Source: Arthrobacter sp. (GTDB lineage: Bacteria; Actinomycetota; Actinomycetes; Actinomycetales; Micrococcaceae). Taken from it: DNA of 5,893 bases. How positions within the stretch are numbered: the first letter of the stretch is position 1; each line of letters opens with the position of its first letter. The position numbers were made by a program, and so were the translations under genes. Of the stretch, positions 1 through 5,252 are shown piece after piece. The DNA lies in contig JASLAA010000284.1 of the NCBI GenBank assembly GCA_030147325.1, positions 1 through 5,893 of the forward strand, given 5' to 3'. Below the pieces are notes generated by a model. That model did no database searches, was not told where the DNA came from, and saw nothing but the letters and a program-made list of their open reading frames with translations.

Positions 1-373
1 GTCGCAACTCCTGGGCGGGAAGGCGTGTCGACTCGGTGGAGTCCTCGTTCATCCGATCGATCCGCTGGAGCACGGTCCGGCCCTGGGGGGTGATCTGCGT
101 GCGCAGCGTGCGTCCGTCCCAGGAGTCTCGAGCCCTGGACACGAGCTTCTTCAGTTCGAGCTTCTCCAGGACCTTGCCCATGGTCTGGGCCTGCACGTGC
201 ACCAGCAATGCGAGGCTGGCCTGGCTCACCGGCCCGCTGTCCGACAACGCCTTGAGGGTTGTCGCTCCCGCCTGGGTCACTCCGATGTCCAGCAGGCGCT
301 GGTTCTGGTGATGTTCATTGAGCCGTGCTGCCGTGCTGAGGAGACGGCTGGTCGACCACTGTTCGGTATCCAT
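1..373 (-). CDS. MarR-family transcriptional regulator (C-terminus cut by window edge)
   Basis: Predicted DNA-binding repressor or activator of the MarR winged-helix family, acting as a cytoplasmic dimer. The ATG is at 373-371 and 124 complete codons are visible before the left edge, so roughly the last 20-30 residues of a typical 140-150 residue MarR protein are missing. The likely recognition helix is around residues 49-72 (SQASLALLVHVQAQTMGKVL), followed by the wing with D86-G87-R88 and the typical TPQG turn at 95-98. This DGR...L..T..G pattern is the MarR wing signature. A good ribosome site, GAAGAGGA on the minus strand (388-381), lies 7 bases before the ATG and supports this start. It is divergent from the tetR gene and shares its upstream region, including the palindrome cluster at 466-517. 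No cysteine is seen in the visible part, so a thiol-sensing OhrR-like role is not supported. The ligand and targets cannot be told. Confidence 0.88.
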   Translation of the reverse strand, partial: MDTEQWSTSRLLSTAARLNEHHQNQRLLDIGVTQAGATTLKALSDSGPVSQASLALLVHVQAQTMGKVLEKLELKKLVSRARDSWDGRTLRTQITPQGRTVLQRIDRMNEDSTESTRLPAQELR

Positions 374-478
374 CGGGACGTCCTCTTCGGTCTGTCGTGC
401 GGAGGTGGAATGGACGATGCACAACCTGCTGCGATCGGGTGCTCGGGAGTATGCTCGGGTGAGACCTACGGCGTCGCG

Positions 479-506
479 TCTACGCGTACGAAATACACCG
501 TAGAAT
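479..506 (+). promoter_or_regulatory. Candidate promoter of the tetR gene
   Basis: The -10 box TAGAAT at 501-506 matches five of six positions of TATAAT. A weak -35 box, TCTACG at 479-484 (three of six matches to TTGACA), lies 16 bases upstream. Transcription would start near 513, about 50 bases before the preferred ATG at 565. The -10 box sits in the centre of the palindrome at 494-516, so a bound regulator would block it directly. Called from consensus match only. Confidence 0.45.
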
Positions 507-516
507 CTACGGCGTA
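494..516. promoter_or_regulatory. Palindromic operator, probable TetR-family binding site
   Basis: A 23-base inverted repeat centred on base 505, with 10 of 11 arm positions complementary. The central 15 bases (498-512, CCGTAGA-A-TCTACGG) are a perfect palindrome. A second, overlapping palindrome, CTACG-G-CGTAG, occupies 507-517. Half-site relatives lie upstream at 466-474 (CTACGGCGT) and 480-488 (CTACGCGTA). Size, symmetry and position over the -10 box fit an autoregulatory TetR operator. The site also lies upstream of the divergent marR gene, so joint control or binding by the MarR protein is possible. The palindrome is seen directly; the binding protein is inferred. Confidence 0.7.
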
Positions 517-564
517 GTGACAACCATTGCAAGTCGACCGTCAAAGGGTGGAACAAGAACTCTC

Positions 565-1371
565 ATGCACCAAGAGGGCAAGGCTGCGAAGCCGGACGTT
601 GCCGAAGGATCGCCAGGGCCGCGCACTCGGACCGAGGAGAGCGACGCGGCTCCCAAGCGGCGATCCACCAGGGGGACCATCCGGCTGAATCGCGAGGTCG
701 TCCTGCAGGCAGCCCTGGACCTGGTGGACGCAGACGGCCTGGAGGCCCTCTCGATGCGCAGGCTCGGAAGCAGGCTCGGCAAGGACCCCATGTCCCTGTA
801 CCGGTACGCCGAGAACCGGGATGCCCTGCTCGACGGCCTGACCGAACTCCTGCTGGATCAGTGGGTCATCTCCGGCGTTGCAGACCCTGCCTCGTGGCAG
901 GAGCAGCTCCGTCTCGCAGCCCACGACTTCCGCCTGCTCGTCCTGCGCCATCGCCATGTCGTCCCGTTGCTGGTGACCCGACCGCTGTCCACCCCCATGG
1001 GCCTGCGTCCACCGGGAGCGTTGCGCCCGCTCGAACAGATCCTCGCCGTCCTGAGCCGGGCGGGCTTCGAACCCGCGCACGCCCTCCACGCCTACCGGGC
1101 CTACTACGGCTTCCTCATCGGTCATGTGCTCAACGAGCTCGAGGAATTCGTCGTCAATCCCGACGAGGACGAGGTCGGCCTGAAGCTGGGACTGCACCGG
1201 CTCCCCAAGAAGGACTTCCCGCACCTGCGCCACCTCGCACCCATGCTCGTGGACTACGACGGGCGGGGCGAGCTCGATCAGGGCATCACGATCCTCCTCG
1301 AGGGACTGGAGGCACAACTGGCGACGCCGCCTGCGGTGACCGGTCCGGCGGCCGGGTCCCCCGGACCCTGA
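565..1371 (+). CDS. TetR/AcrR-family transcriptional regulator
   Basis: Predicted one-component regulator: an N-terminal helix-turn-helix binds DNA and a C-terminal helical domain binds an unknown small ligand and forms the dimer. From the ATG at 565 the protein has 268 residues. An Arg/Lys-rich linker (about 20-40) precedes the HTH at about 42-85, with the hallmark run LSMRRLGSRLGKDPMSLYRY. The long C-terminal domain, with its HAYRAYYGFLIGHVL stretch, resembles the TetR_C_1 type found with TetR-like repressors of drug and metabolite exporters. The frame is open back to a GTG at 517, giving 284 residues. That GTG has no ribosome site and abuts the operator, so I prefer the ATG, which has a purine-rich AGGGTGG at 545-551 (13 bases away, longer than ideal). 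The protein is probably autoregulated through the palindrome at 494-516. No exporter or enzyme gene is immediately adjacent to reveal the target; candidates are marR and the GAF-ANTAR gene downstream. Confidence 0.87.
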   Translation: MHQEGKAAKPDVAEGSPGPRTRTEESDAAPKRRSTRGTIRLNREVVLQAALDLVDADGLEALSMRRLGSRLGKDPMSLYRYAENRDALLDGLTELLLDQWVISGVADPASWQEQLRLAAHDFRLLVLRHRHVVPLLVTRPLSTPMGLRPPGALRPLEQILAVLSRAGFEPAHALHAYRAYYGFLIGHVLNELEEFVVNPDEDEVGLKLGLHRLPKKDFPHLRHLAPMLVDYDGRGELDQGITILLEGLEAQLATPPAVTGPAAGSPGP

Positions 1372-1400
1372 CGAGGGAGCCGGTTCGATGGTTGTCAGGC

Positions 1401-1411
1401 CTACCGCGTAG
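1401..1411. promoter_or_regulatory. Possible second TetR operator (weak)
   Basis: CTACCGCGTAG matches the CTACGGCGTAG palindrome at 507-517 at 10 of 11 positions and keeps the CTAC/GTAG arms. The symmetry does not extend further, so it is a much weaker site than 494-516. It lies 29 bases after the tetR stop and 125 bases before the GAF-ANTAR start. If real, it would place the GAF-ANTAR gene under the same regulator. Similarity is seen; function is inferred. Confidence 0.3.
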
Positions 1412-1424
1412 AGTTTCGGCTGGA

Positions 1425-1478
1425 GTCGGTACCAGCGATCAGCTGCCGACCGGGCTTGTGGGGAAACGTTCTGCCCAC
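1425..1478 (+). other. Two adjacent potential RNA hairpins in the GAF-ANTAR leader
   Basis: The gap from 1372 to 1535 contains no credible gene but does contain two neighbouring inverted repeats. Hairpin 1 pairs GTCGG (1425-1429) and CAGC (1433-1436) with GCTG (1442-1445) and CCGAC (1446-1450), giving nine pairs with a three-base bulge and a GATCA loop. Hairpin 2 pairs GTGGG (1458-1462) and GAA (1463-1465) with TTC (1469-1471) and CCCAC (1474-1478). They are seven bases apart. No run of T follows, so neither looks like an intrinsic terminator. Hairpins of this strength can arise by chance in GC-rich DNA. Confidence 0.3.
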
Positions 1479-1535
1479 GGCGCCCGCCCCGGACCGATGA
1501 CGTCATGCCCCCAGGGGTCCCAGGAGAGGTGCACC

Positions 1536-2291
1536 GTGCCCGATGAGCAGGAGCTGGCCGTGGAAGCGGCCGAGAGCGAGGTCGACACCCTGTTGCAGGA
1601 CATGGTGCTGGACAGCGCGGACGTCCAGGAGTTCCTCGACGGCCTGATGATCGTCGCAGCCGAGGCCTTCACCGGTTCCCACGGCGAGGTGTTCTGCGGC
1701 GTGACACTGCTGCGTCCCAAGTTCGCGGCCACCGTCGCCAGCAGCAGTGACGAGGCCCGGGCGATGGACGAGGTGCAGTACGGGTTCGACGACGGCCCGT
1801 GCCTGCGCGCGGCCCGGGACGGCTGCACCGTGCACGTCCCCGACTTCCTGACCGATTCCCGTTTCCCGGAGTACCGCGACGCCATCGCCCACTTCGGAAT
1901 CCGCTCGGCCCTCGGGATTCCGCTGCGCCTCGAAGCCGGAGCCAGCGCGGGCCTCGACTTCTACTCCACCACACCGCACGCCTTCACGGAGACGAGCATC
2001 GCCGTTGCCGAAAGGATCGCCCGGGACGCCTCGCGGTCCCTCAGGCTCGCCCTCCGGATCGGCGCCCTGAACGACCGCTCCGACCACATGAAGGCCGCCA
2101 TGCACTCCCGGACGTCGATCGACCTGGCGGTGGGAGCCATCATGGGCCAGAACCGCTGCAACCAGCAGGAAGCCATCGCGATCCTCCGCTCTGCATCACA
2201 GGGCCGCAACGTGAAACTCCGCGATCTCGCCGACGATCTCCTGGCCTCCCTCGGGCAGACGGAACCGATCCGGACGCACTTCGACTACTGA
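1536..2291 (+). CDS. GAF-ANTAR domain protein, predicted RNA-binding antitermination regulator
   Basis: A 251-residue cytoplasmic protein with a GAF sensor domain and a C-terminal ANTAR domain. ANTAR domains bind paired RNA hairpins with hexanucleotide loops and promote read-through of terminators. The GAF domain spans about residues 25-175 and holds the actinobacterial hallmark QYGFDDGPCLRA (81-92), followed by VPDF and an FGIRSALGIPL strand (120-130). The ANTAR domain spans about 185-240 (SIDLAVGAIMGQ ... EAIAILRSAS ... NVKLRDLADDLL), matching the I..A.G.IM, A...LR..S and L.D.A pattern. No kinase or receiver domain is present, so the signal probably enters through GAF; its ligand is unknown. 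The GTG start at 1536 is chosen because AGGAGAGG (1522-1529) lies six bases upstream. The frame stays open back to 861, but that part only shadows tetR. The gene is preceded by a structured leader and is convergent with the pentapeptide gene. Length and domain order are typical of the family. Confidence 0.93.
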   Translation: MPDEQELAVEAAESEVDTLLQDMVLDSADVQEFLDGLMIVAAEAFTGSHGEVFCGVTLLRPKFAATVASSSDEARAMDEVQYGFDDGPCLRAARDGCTVHVPDFLTDSRFPEYRDAIAHFGIRSALGIPLRLEAGASAGLDFYSTTPHAFTETSIAVAERIARDASRSLRLALRIGALNDRSDHMKAAMHSRTSIDLAVGAIMGQNRCNQQEAIAILRSASQGRNVKLRDLADDLLASLGQTEPIRTHFDY

Positions 2292-2316
2292 CCGCCTCGG
2301 ACACGGAGCGACAGGC

Positions 2317-2994
2317 TCAGCCCTCGACCCGCAGTCCCGCACTCTCGGCGAGGAACGGAGCCAGGAGCTGAAGCTGGTACTCGTCGATCGTCGCGCCGCG
2401 TAGCCCGTCGAATCCGTTGATGTTGCGGAAGCTGCTGGTGCGCAGGTCGACGTCCGAGAGCCGGGCGCCGTCGAGGGTGAGCATCCCGATGGTGCAGTCG
2501 GTCAGGGCGAGGCGTGTGGCCCTCGCCCCCGTGAGATCGAGCTCCCCGATGATGCAGCCGGTGACGAGGACGTCCGTCAGCTGGGAACTGCGGAGATTGA
2601 CGAAGTCGAGCTTCCCGCCGTCCAGGTGCACGCGGTCGAAGCGGCTGTCGTAGAGCTCGGCCGATCCCCACCGCGTGCTGCGCAGCGATGTCTCCCGCCA
2701 ACTGCTGCGCGGTGCACGGAAGACCGGGGCGAAGAGGTCCTCGAAGGAACACTCGATGAAGCGGGCGCCCCGCAGCTCGGCATCGTCGAGCGACACACCC
2801 TCCAGCACGCACTCCTGCAACGTGATGCCGGAGAGCTCCTCCCCGTCGAGCGCCAGCTTCTCGTAGTGCTCGCCCTCTCGGTGCTCTCCGTCCAGGAGCC
2901 TGGGTTCCTCGACACGGGTGAGGCCCTGCGGAGGGTGGAGCAGGAGACGTGGTGCGTCGGTCGCGCTGCGGGTGGGTCGTGGTGGCATCTGCAT
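2317..2994 (-). CDS. Pentapeptide-repeat protein
   Basis: Predicted right-handed beta-helix protein of 225 residues from the ATG at 2994. Degenerate A(D/N)LXX-like repeats fill about residues 50-205, e.g. LSGITLQECVLEGVSLDDAE, LDLTGARATRLALTD and LDGARLSDVDLRT, with Leu, Phe or Ile at the inward position every five residues. The C-terminal GATIDEYQLQLLAPFLAESAG is a typical cap, where a helix closes the coil. No signal peptide or membrane segment is seen, so it is probably cytoplasmic. Some family members, such as MfpA and Qnr, protect DNA gyrase, but most have no known role, and nothing here, such as a strong DNA-mimic acidic surface, proves gyrase binding. The start is uncertain: ATGs at 3036 (239 residues), 2994 and 2988 share the frame and none has a good ribosome site. 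The gene is divergent from the permease gene and tail-to-tail with the GAF-ANTAR gene, 25 bases between stops. Confidence 0.9.
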   Translation of the reverse strand: MQMPPRPTRSATDAPRLLLHPPQGLTRVEEPRLLDGEHREGEHYEKLALDGEELSGITLQECVLEGVSLDDAELRGARFIECSFEDLFAPVFRAPRSSWRETSLRSTRWGSAELYDSRFDRVHLDGGKLDFVNLRSSQLTDVLVTGCIIGELDLTGARATRLALTDCTIGMLTLDGARLSDVDLRTSSFRNINGFDGLRGATIDEYQLQLLAPFLAESAGLRVEG

Positions 2995-3062
2995 CCGATC
3001 ATCGTTGGGCCGCCCGTCCGGTGGCCGGGCTCTCATCCAAGCATCTGCCGCCGTCGGAACGG

Positions 3063-3091
3063 TTCACCCGGCAGCATCGATCCCCTACAGT
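3063..3091 (+). promoter_or_regulatory. Candidate sigma-70-type promoter of the permease gene
   Basis: TTCACC (3063-3068, four of six to TTGACA) and TACAGT (3086-3091, four of six to TATAAT) are separated by exactly 17 bases. The predicted start near 3098 would give a leader of about 30 bases containing the AGGAG ribosome site. It is placed between the divergent pentapeptide and permease genes and may drive the whole block of three rightward genes. Confidence 0.55.
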
Positions 3092-3129
3092 GGATCATCC
3101 CGACCAGGGGCCGCGAACGAGGAGACATC

Positions 3130-4593
3130 ATGCCGGCACACGACGATCCAGCAGGCAGCACGAACGGACAGGACGCCTCGCTCCTGAAGGTCCTCGGCAA
3201 CTGGGATGCGCTCGCCCTGGGTTTCGGGGCCATGATCGGCTTCGGCTGGGTGGTCCTCACCGGAGGGTGGATCGCGTCCGCGGGCACCGGCGGGGCGGTC
3301 CTGGCCATGGTGACGGGAGGGATCATCATGGGCGTCGTCGGGCTGACATACGCCGAACTGACCGCGGCGATGCCGAAGGCCGGCGGGGAACACAACTTCC
3401 TCCTCCGGGGCATGGGGCCGCGGTGGTCCTTCGTGGGCTCGTGGGCCATCACCGGCGGCTACGTGACGATCGTCGCCTTCGAGGCCGTGGCGCTCCCCCG
3501 CACCGCCGAGTACATCTTCCCGGACCTGAGCCACGTGCCGCTCTGGACCGTCGCGGGCGACGAGGTGCACCTGACGTGGGCGCTCGTCGGTGCCGTCGCG
3601 GCCGTGGTCATCACGCTGATCAACATCCGCGGAGTCAAGATCGCCGGCGTGGCACAGACCTTCGTGGTCGTGTTCCTCCTCGTCATCGGGCTGATCCTGG
3701 TGTTCGGCAGCGTCACCGGCGGATCCGCGACGAACATGCAGCCCTTCTTCACCGGCGGGTCGACGGGCTTCTTCGCCGTCCTGGTCGTCGTCCCCTTCCT
3801 GTTCGTCGGGTTCGACGTCATTCCGCAGTCGGCCGAGGAGGTGGACATCCCCGCCCGCCAGATCGGCCGGCTCGTCGTCGTCGCCGTCGTCCTGGCGACC
3901 ATCTGGTACGTCATGACCATCCTCACCACGTCCTCCGCCATGCCGGCCGGCGAGCTGGCCACCGCGGATATCGCCACGGCGGACGCCATGGGCGCGATGT
4001 TCGGTTCGGACCTCATGGCGAAGGTCCTGATCGCCGGAGGAATCGCTGGGATCCTGACCTCGTGGAACTCCCTCCTGCTCGGGGCGTCCCGCCTCATGTA
4101 CTCCATGTCCCGCTCGGGCATGTTGCCGCGCTGGTTCGGCGTGCTGCATCCCCGCTACCGCACGCCCGTGAATGCGCTCGTCTTCATCGGTGCGTTGTCC
4201 TTCTTGGCGCCCTTCTTCGGAACGCAGATGCTCGGCTGGCTCGTGGACTCCGGTGCCCCGAGCATCGTGCTGGCCTACATCCTGGTGGCCCTCGTCTTCG
4301 TGATCCTGCGTCGACGCGAACCGGCGATGGACCGCCCGCTGCGGATCGGCGGCGCGGGCAACGGGGGCACCGTGATCGGCTGGATCGCCGTCGTCCTCTG
4401 CGTCGGACTGCTCAGCCTCTACCTCCCCGGCATGCCGGCCGCGCTCACTCCACCGCCCTGGCTGCTGTTCGGGCTGTGGTGGGTGCTCGGCATCGTGTTC
4501 CTGCTGCGGATCCCGCGCGGGATCACGCCCGGGCACGACGCCGAGGAGCGCCTGCTGGAACGGCTCGCCGACCGGCAGGGACAGCGCCGCTGA
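3130..4593 (+). CDS. APC-family amino-acid permease
   Basis: Predicted cytoplasmic-membrane secondary transporter of the amino acid-polyamine-organocation superfamily, 487 residues, close to the family's usual 450-500. About twelve hydrophobic segments are visible: roughly 25-46, 53-78, 100-122, 147-165, 172-194, 211-230, 247-268, 296-318, 347-365, 376-393, 412-432 and 443-460. Family hallmarks are the GFGAMIGFGW unwound segment of helix 1 (31-40), which binds the substrate backbone in known members, YAELTAAMPKAGGEHNF (74-90) after helix 2, and the D...P..AEEVDIPAR run (229-243) after helix 6. The ATG at 3130 is supported by AGGAG at 3120-3124, five bases upstream, and a promoter at 3063-3091. 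The open frame upstream of 3130 only overlaps the pentapeptide gene. Substrate cannot be read from the sequence; the glutaminase downstream makes glutamine, glutamate or a related amino acid plausible. It probably forms an operon with the next two genes. Confidence 0.94.
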   Translation: MPAHDDPAGSTNGQDASLLKVLGNWDALALGFGAMIGFGWVVLTGGWIASAGTGGAVLAMVTGGIIMGVVGLTYAELTAAMPKAGGEHNFLLRGMGPRWSFVGSWAITGGYVTIVAFEAVALPRTAEYIFPDLSHVPLWTVAGDEVHLTWALVGAVAAVVITLINIRGVKIAGVAQTFVVVFLLVIGLILVFGSVTGGSATNMQPFFTGGSTGFFAVLVVVPFLFVGFDVIPQSAEEVDIPARQIGRLVVVAVVLATIWYVMTILTTSSAMPAGELATADIATADAMGAMFGSDLMAKVLIAGGIAGILTSWNSLLLGASRLMYSMSRSGMLPRWFGVLHPRYRTPVNALVFIGALSFLAPFFGTQMLGWLVDSGAPSIVLAYILVALVFVILRRREPAMDRPLRIGGAGNGGTVIGWIAVVLCVGLLSLYLPGMPAALTPPPWLLFGLWWVLGIVFLLRIPRGITPGHDAEERLLERLADRQGQRR

Positions 4594-4650
4594 CGGCACG
4601 GCCGGCATGCTTTACTGGGCCTTGATCGTCAACCAGGGGGAGGAAGAACA

Positions 4651-5217
4651 ATGGGCAGCGACCGTCGGCAGGACACCTACGATCCGCGCTACGACGGGAT
4701 CTACCAGCGGGGCGGGTCGGCGACGGCGGACCCGGTGACCTCCCCGGTGTCCCCCACTCCGACGGGGGCGCCCGCGGCCTTCCCCCGGTCCCGTACTGTC
4801 GGCTCACCGGCCGAGCCGCCGGGCCCGGTCCAGGGTGCGGCCCGGCAGTCCACGACAGAGCCGGGAGCATCATCGCGACCGGAGGCACCGCCGGCAGGGG
4901 ACGCCGGCATCAGGGAGGTGGGCCCGGAGCCCGTGGTGCAGCCCGAGAGCAGCGGGCAGCGCAATCCCTTCGACCTCGTGCTCTGGATCGTGGCGGCGGT
5001 CCTGGTGGGTCTCGGCGCCTACTTCCTGGCGGCGCCGATGCTGTACGAGGAGGCGTACCGCGAGCGGTACCTGCTCGAGCCCTCGCTCGACCCGTACACC
5101 ATGCCCTGGTTCAACTACACGGCGGCCGCCGCGCCGCCCCTGATCCTCGTCGGGGTGGCCACCGCCGTCATCCAGCTCCTCGTCCTCTCCCTGCGGTACA
5201 CGCTGCGTCACCGCTGA
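4651..5217 (+). CDS. Hypothetical proline-rich protein with two membrane segments
   Basis: I do not recognise this 188-residue protein as a named family. The N-terminal half (1-104) is probably disordered: it is rich in Pro, Ala, Gly, Ser and Thr and starts with a tyrosine-rich patch, YDPRYDGIYQRG (10-21), of a kind seen in small actinobacterial membrane proteins. Two hydrophobic segments follow, about 107-129 and 157-182, joined by a charged and aromatic loop of about 28 residues (YEEAYRERY ... DPYTMPWFNY). It ends with a basic tail, LRYTLRHR. There is no signal peptide, so both ends are probably cytoplasmic, with the loop outside. The start is firm: GGGGGAGGAAG at 4635-4645 lies just before the ATG. 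It sits 57 bases after the permease and 35 bases before the glutaminase on the same strand. A helper role for either neighbour is possible but is only inferred from position. Confidence 0.85.
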   Translation: MGSDRRQDTYDPRYDGIYQRGGSATADPVTSPVSPTPTGAPAAFPRSRTVGSPAEPPGPVQGAARQSTTEPGASSRPEAPPAGDAGIREVGPEPVVQPESSGQRNPFDLVLWIVAAVLVGLGAYFLAAPMLYEEAYRERYLLEPSLDPYTMPWFNYTAAAAPPLILVGVATAVIQLLVLSLRYTLRHR

Positions 5218-5240
5218 CGGGGGCACCGTAGCAGCCCCGT
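5217..5240 (+). other. Stem-loop just before glsA
   Basis: ACGGGG (5217-5222) pairs perfectly with CCCCGT (5235-5240). Two further pairs, GC (5223-5224) with GC (5231-5232), close a six-base ACCGTA loop, leaving AG (5233-5234) as a bulge. The stem begins at the last base of the upstream stop codon and ends directly before the glsA ribosome site (5241-5249). No T run follows, so an intrinsic terminator is unlikely. It could affect glsA translation or stabilise the transcript. The A1/G4 loop pattern matches half of an ANTAR target motif. Confidence 0.4.
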
Positions 5241-5252
5241 AGGGTGGAGCGT

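Noticed and set aside
435..461. TCGGGTG repeated at 435-441 and 455-461, and GCTCGGG at 441-447 and 453-459
   Set aside because: Short GC-rich direct repeats without symmetry; too few and too simple to separate from chance.
1413..1433. GTTT...GGTAC as a stress-sigma (SigB/SigF-like) promoter for the GAF-ANTAR gene
   Set aside because: The spacer is only 11 bases and the second element is a poor match to GGGTAT, so I do not call it.
541..1506. Minus-strand open frame of 321 codons across tetR
   Set aside because: It lies opposite a clear TetR helix-turn-helix gene, has no recognisable domain, and would cover the operator-linked start region.
861..1535. Upstream extension of the GAF-ANTAR frame by 225 codons
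   Set aside because: That stretch is a Pro/Arg-rich shadow of tetR. The GTG at 1536 has a strong, correctly spaced ribosome site.
2292..2316. Terminator between the convergent GAF-ANTAR and pentapeptide genes
   Set aside because: The 25-base gap shows only scattered short complementarity and no T run, so no intrinsic terminator can be supported.
3085..4608. Long open frame of 507 codons on the minus strand opposite the permease
   Set aside because: Its product is an Arg/Asp/Glu/His/Gly-rich string with no domain or membrane segment, the usual antisense image of a GC-rich gene. The plus-strand permease fully explains the region.
4608..4616. TGC-TTTACT as an extended -10 promoter before the small membrane protein
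   Set aside because: No acceptable -35 box at 16-18 bases, and the 57-base gap is compatible with read-through from the permease promoter.
2949..4625. Open frame of 558 codons on the plus strand overlapping the permease
   Set aside because: The product is very Arg/His-rich and shows no family motif; it is a frame-shifted image of the permease gene.
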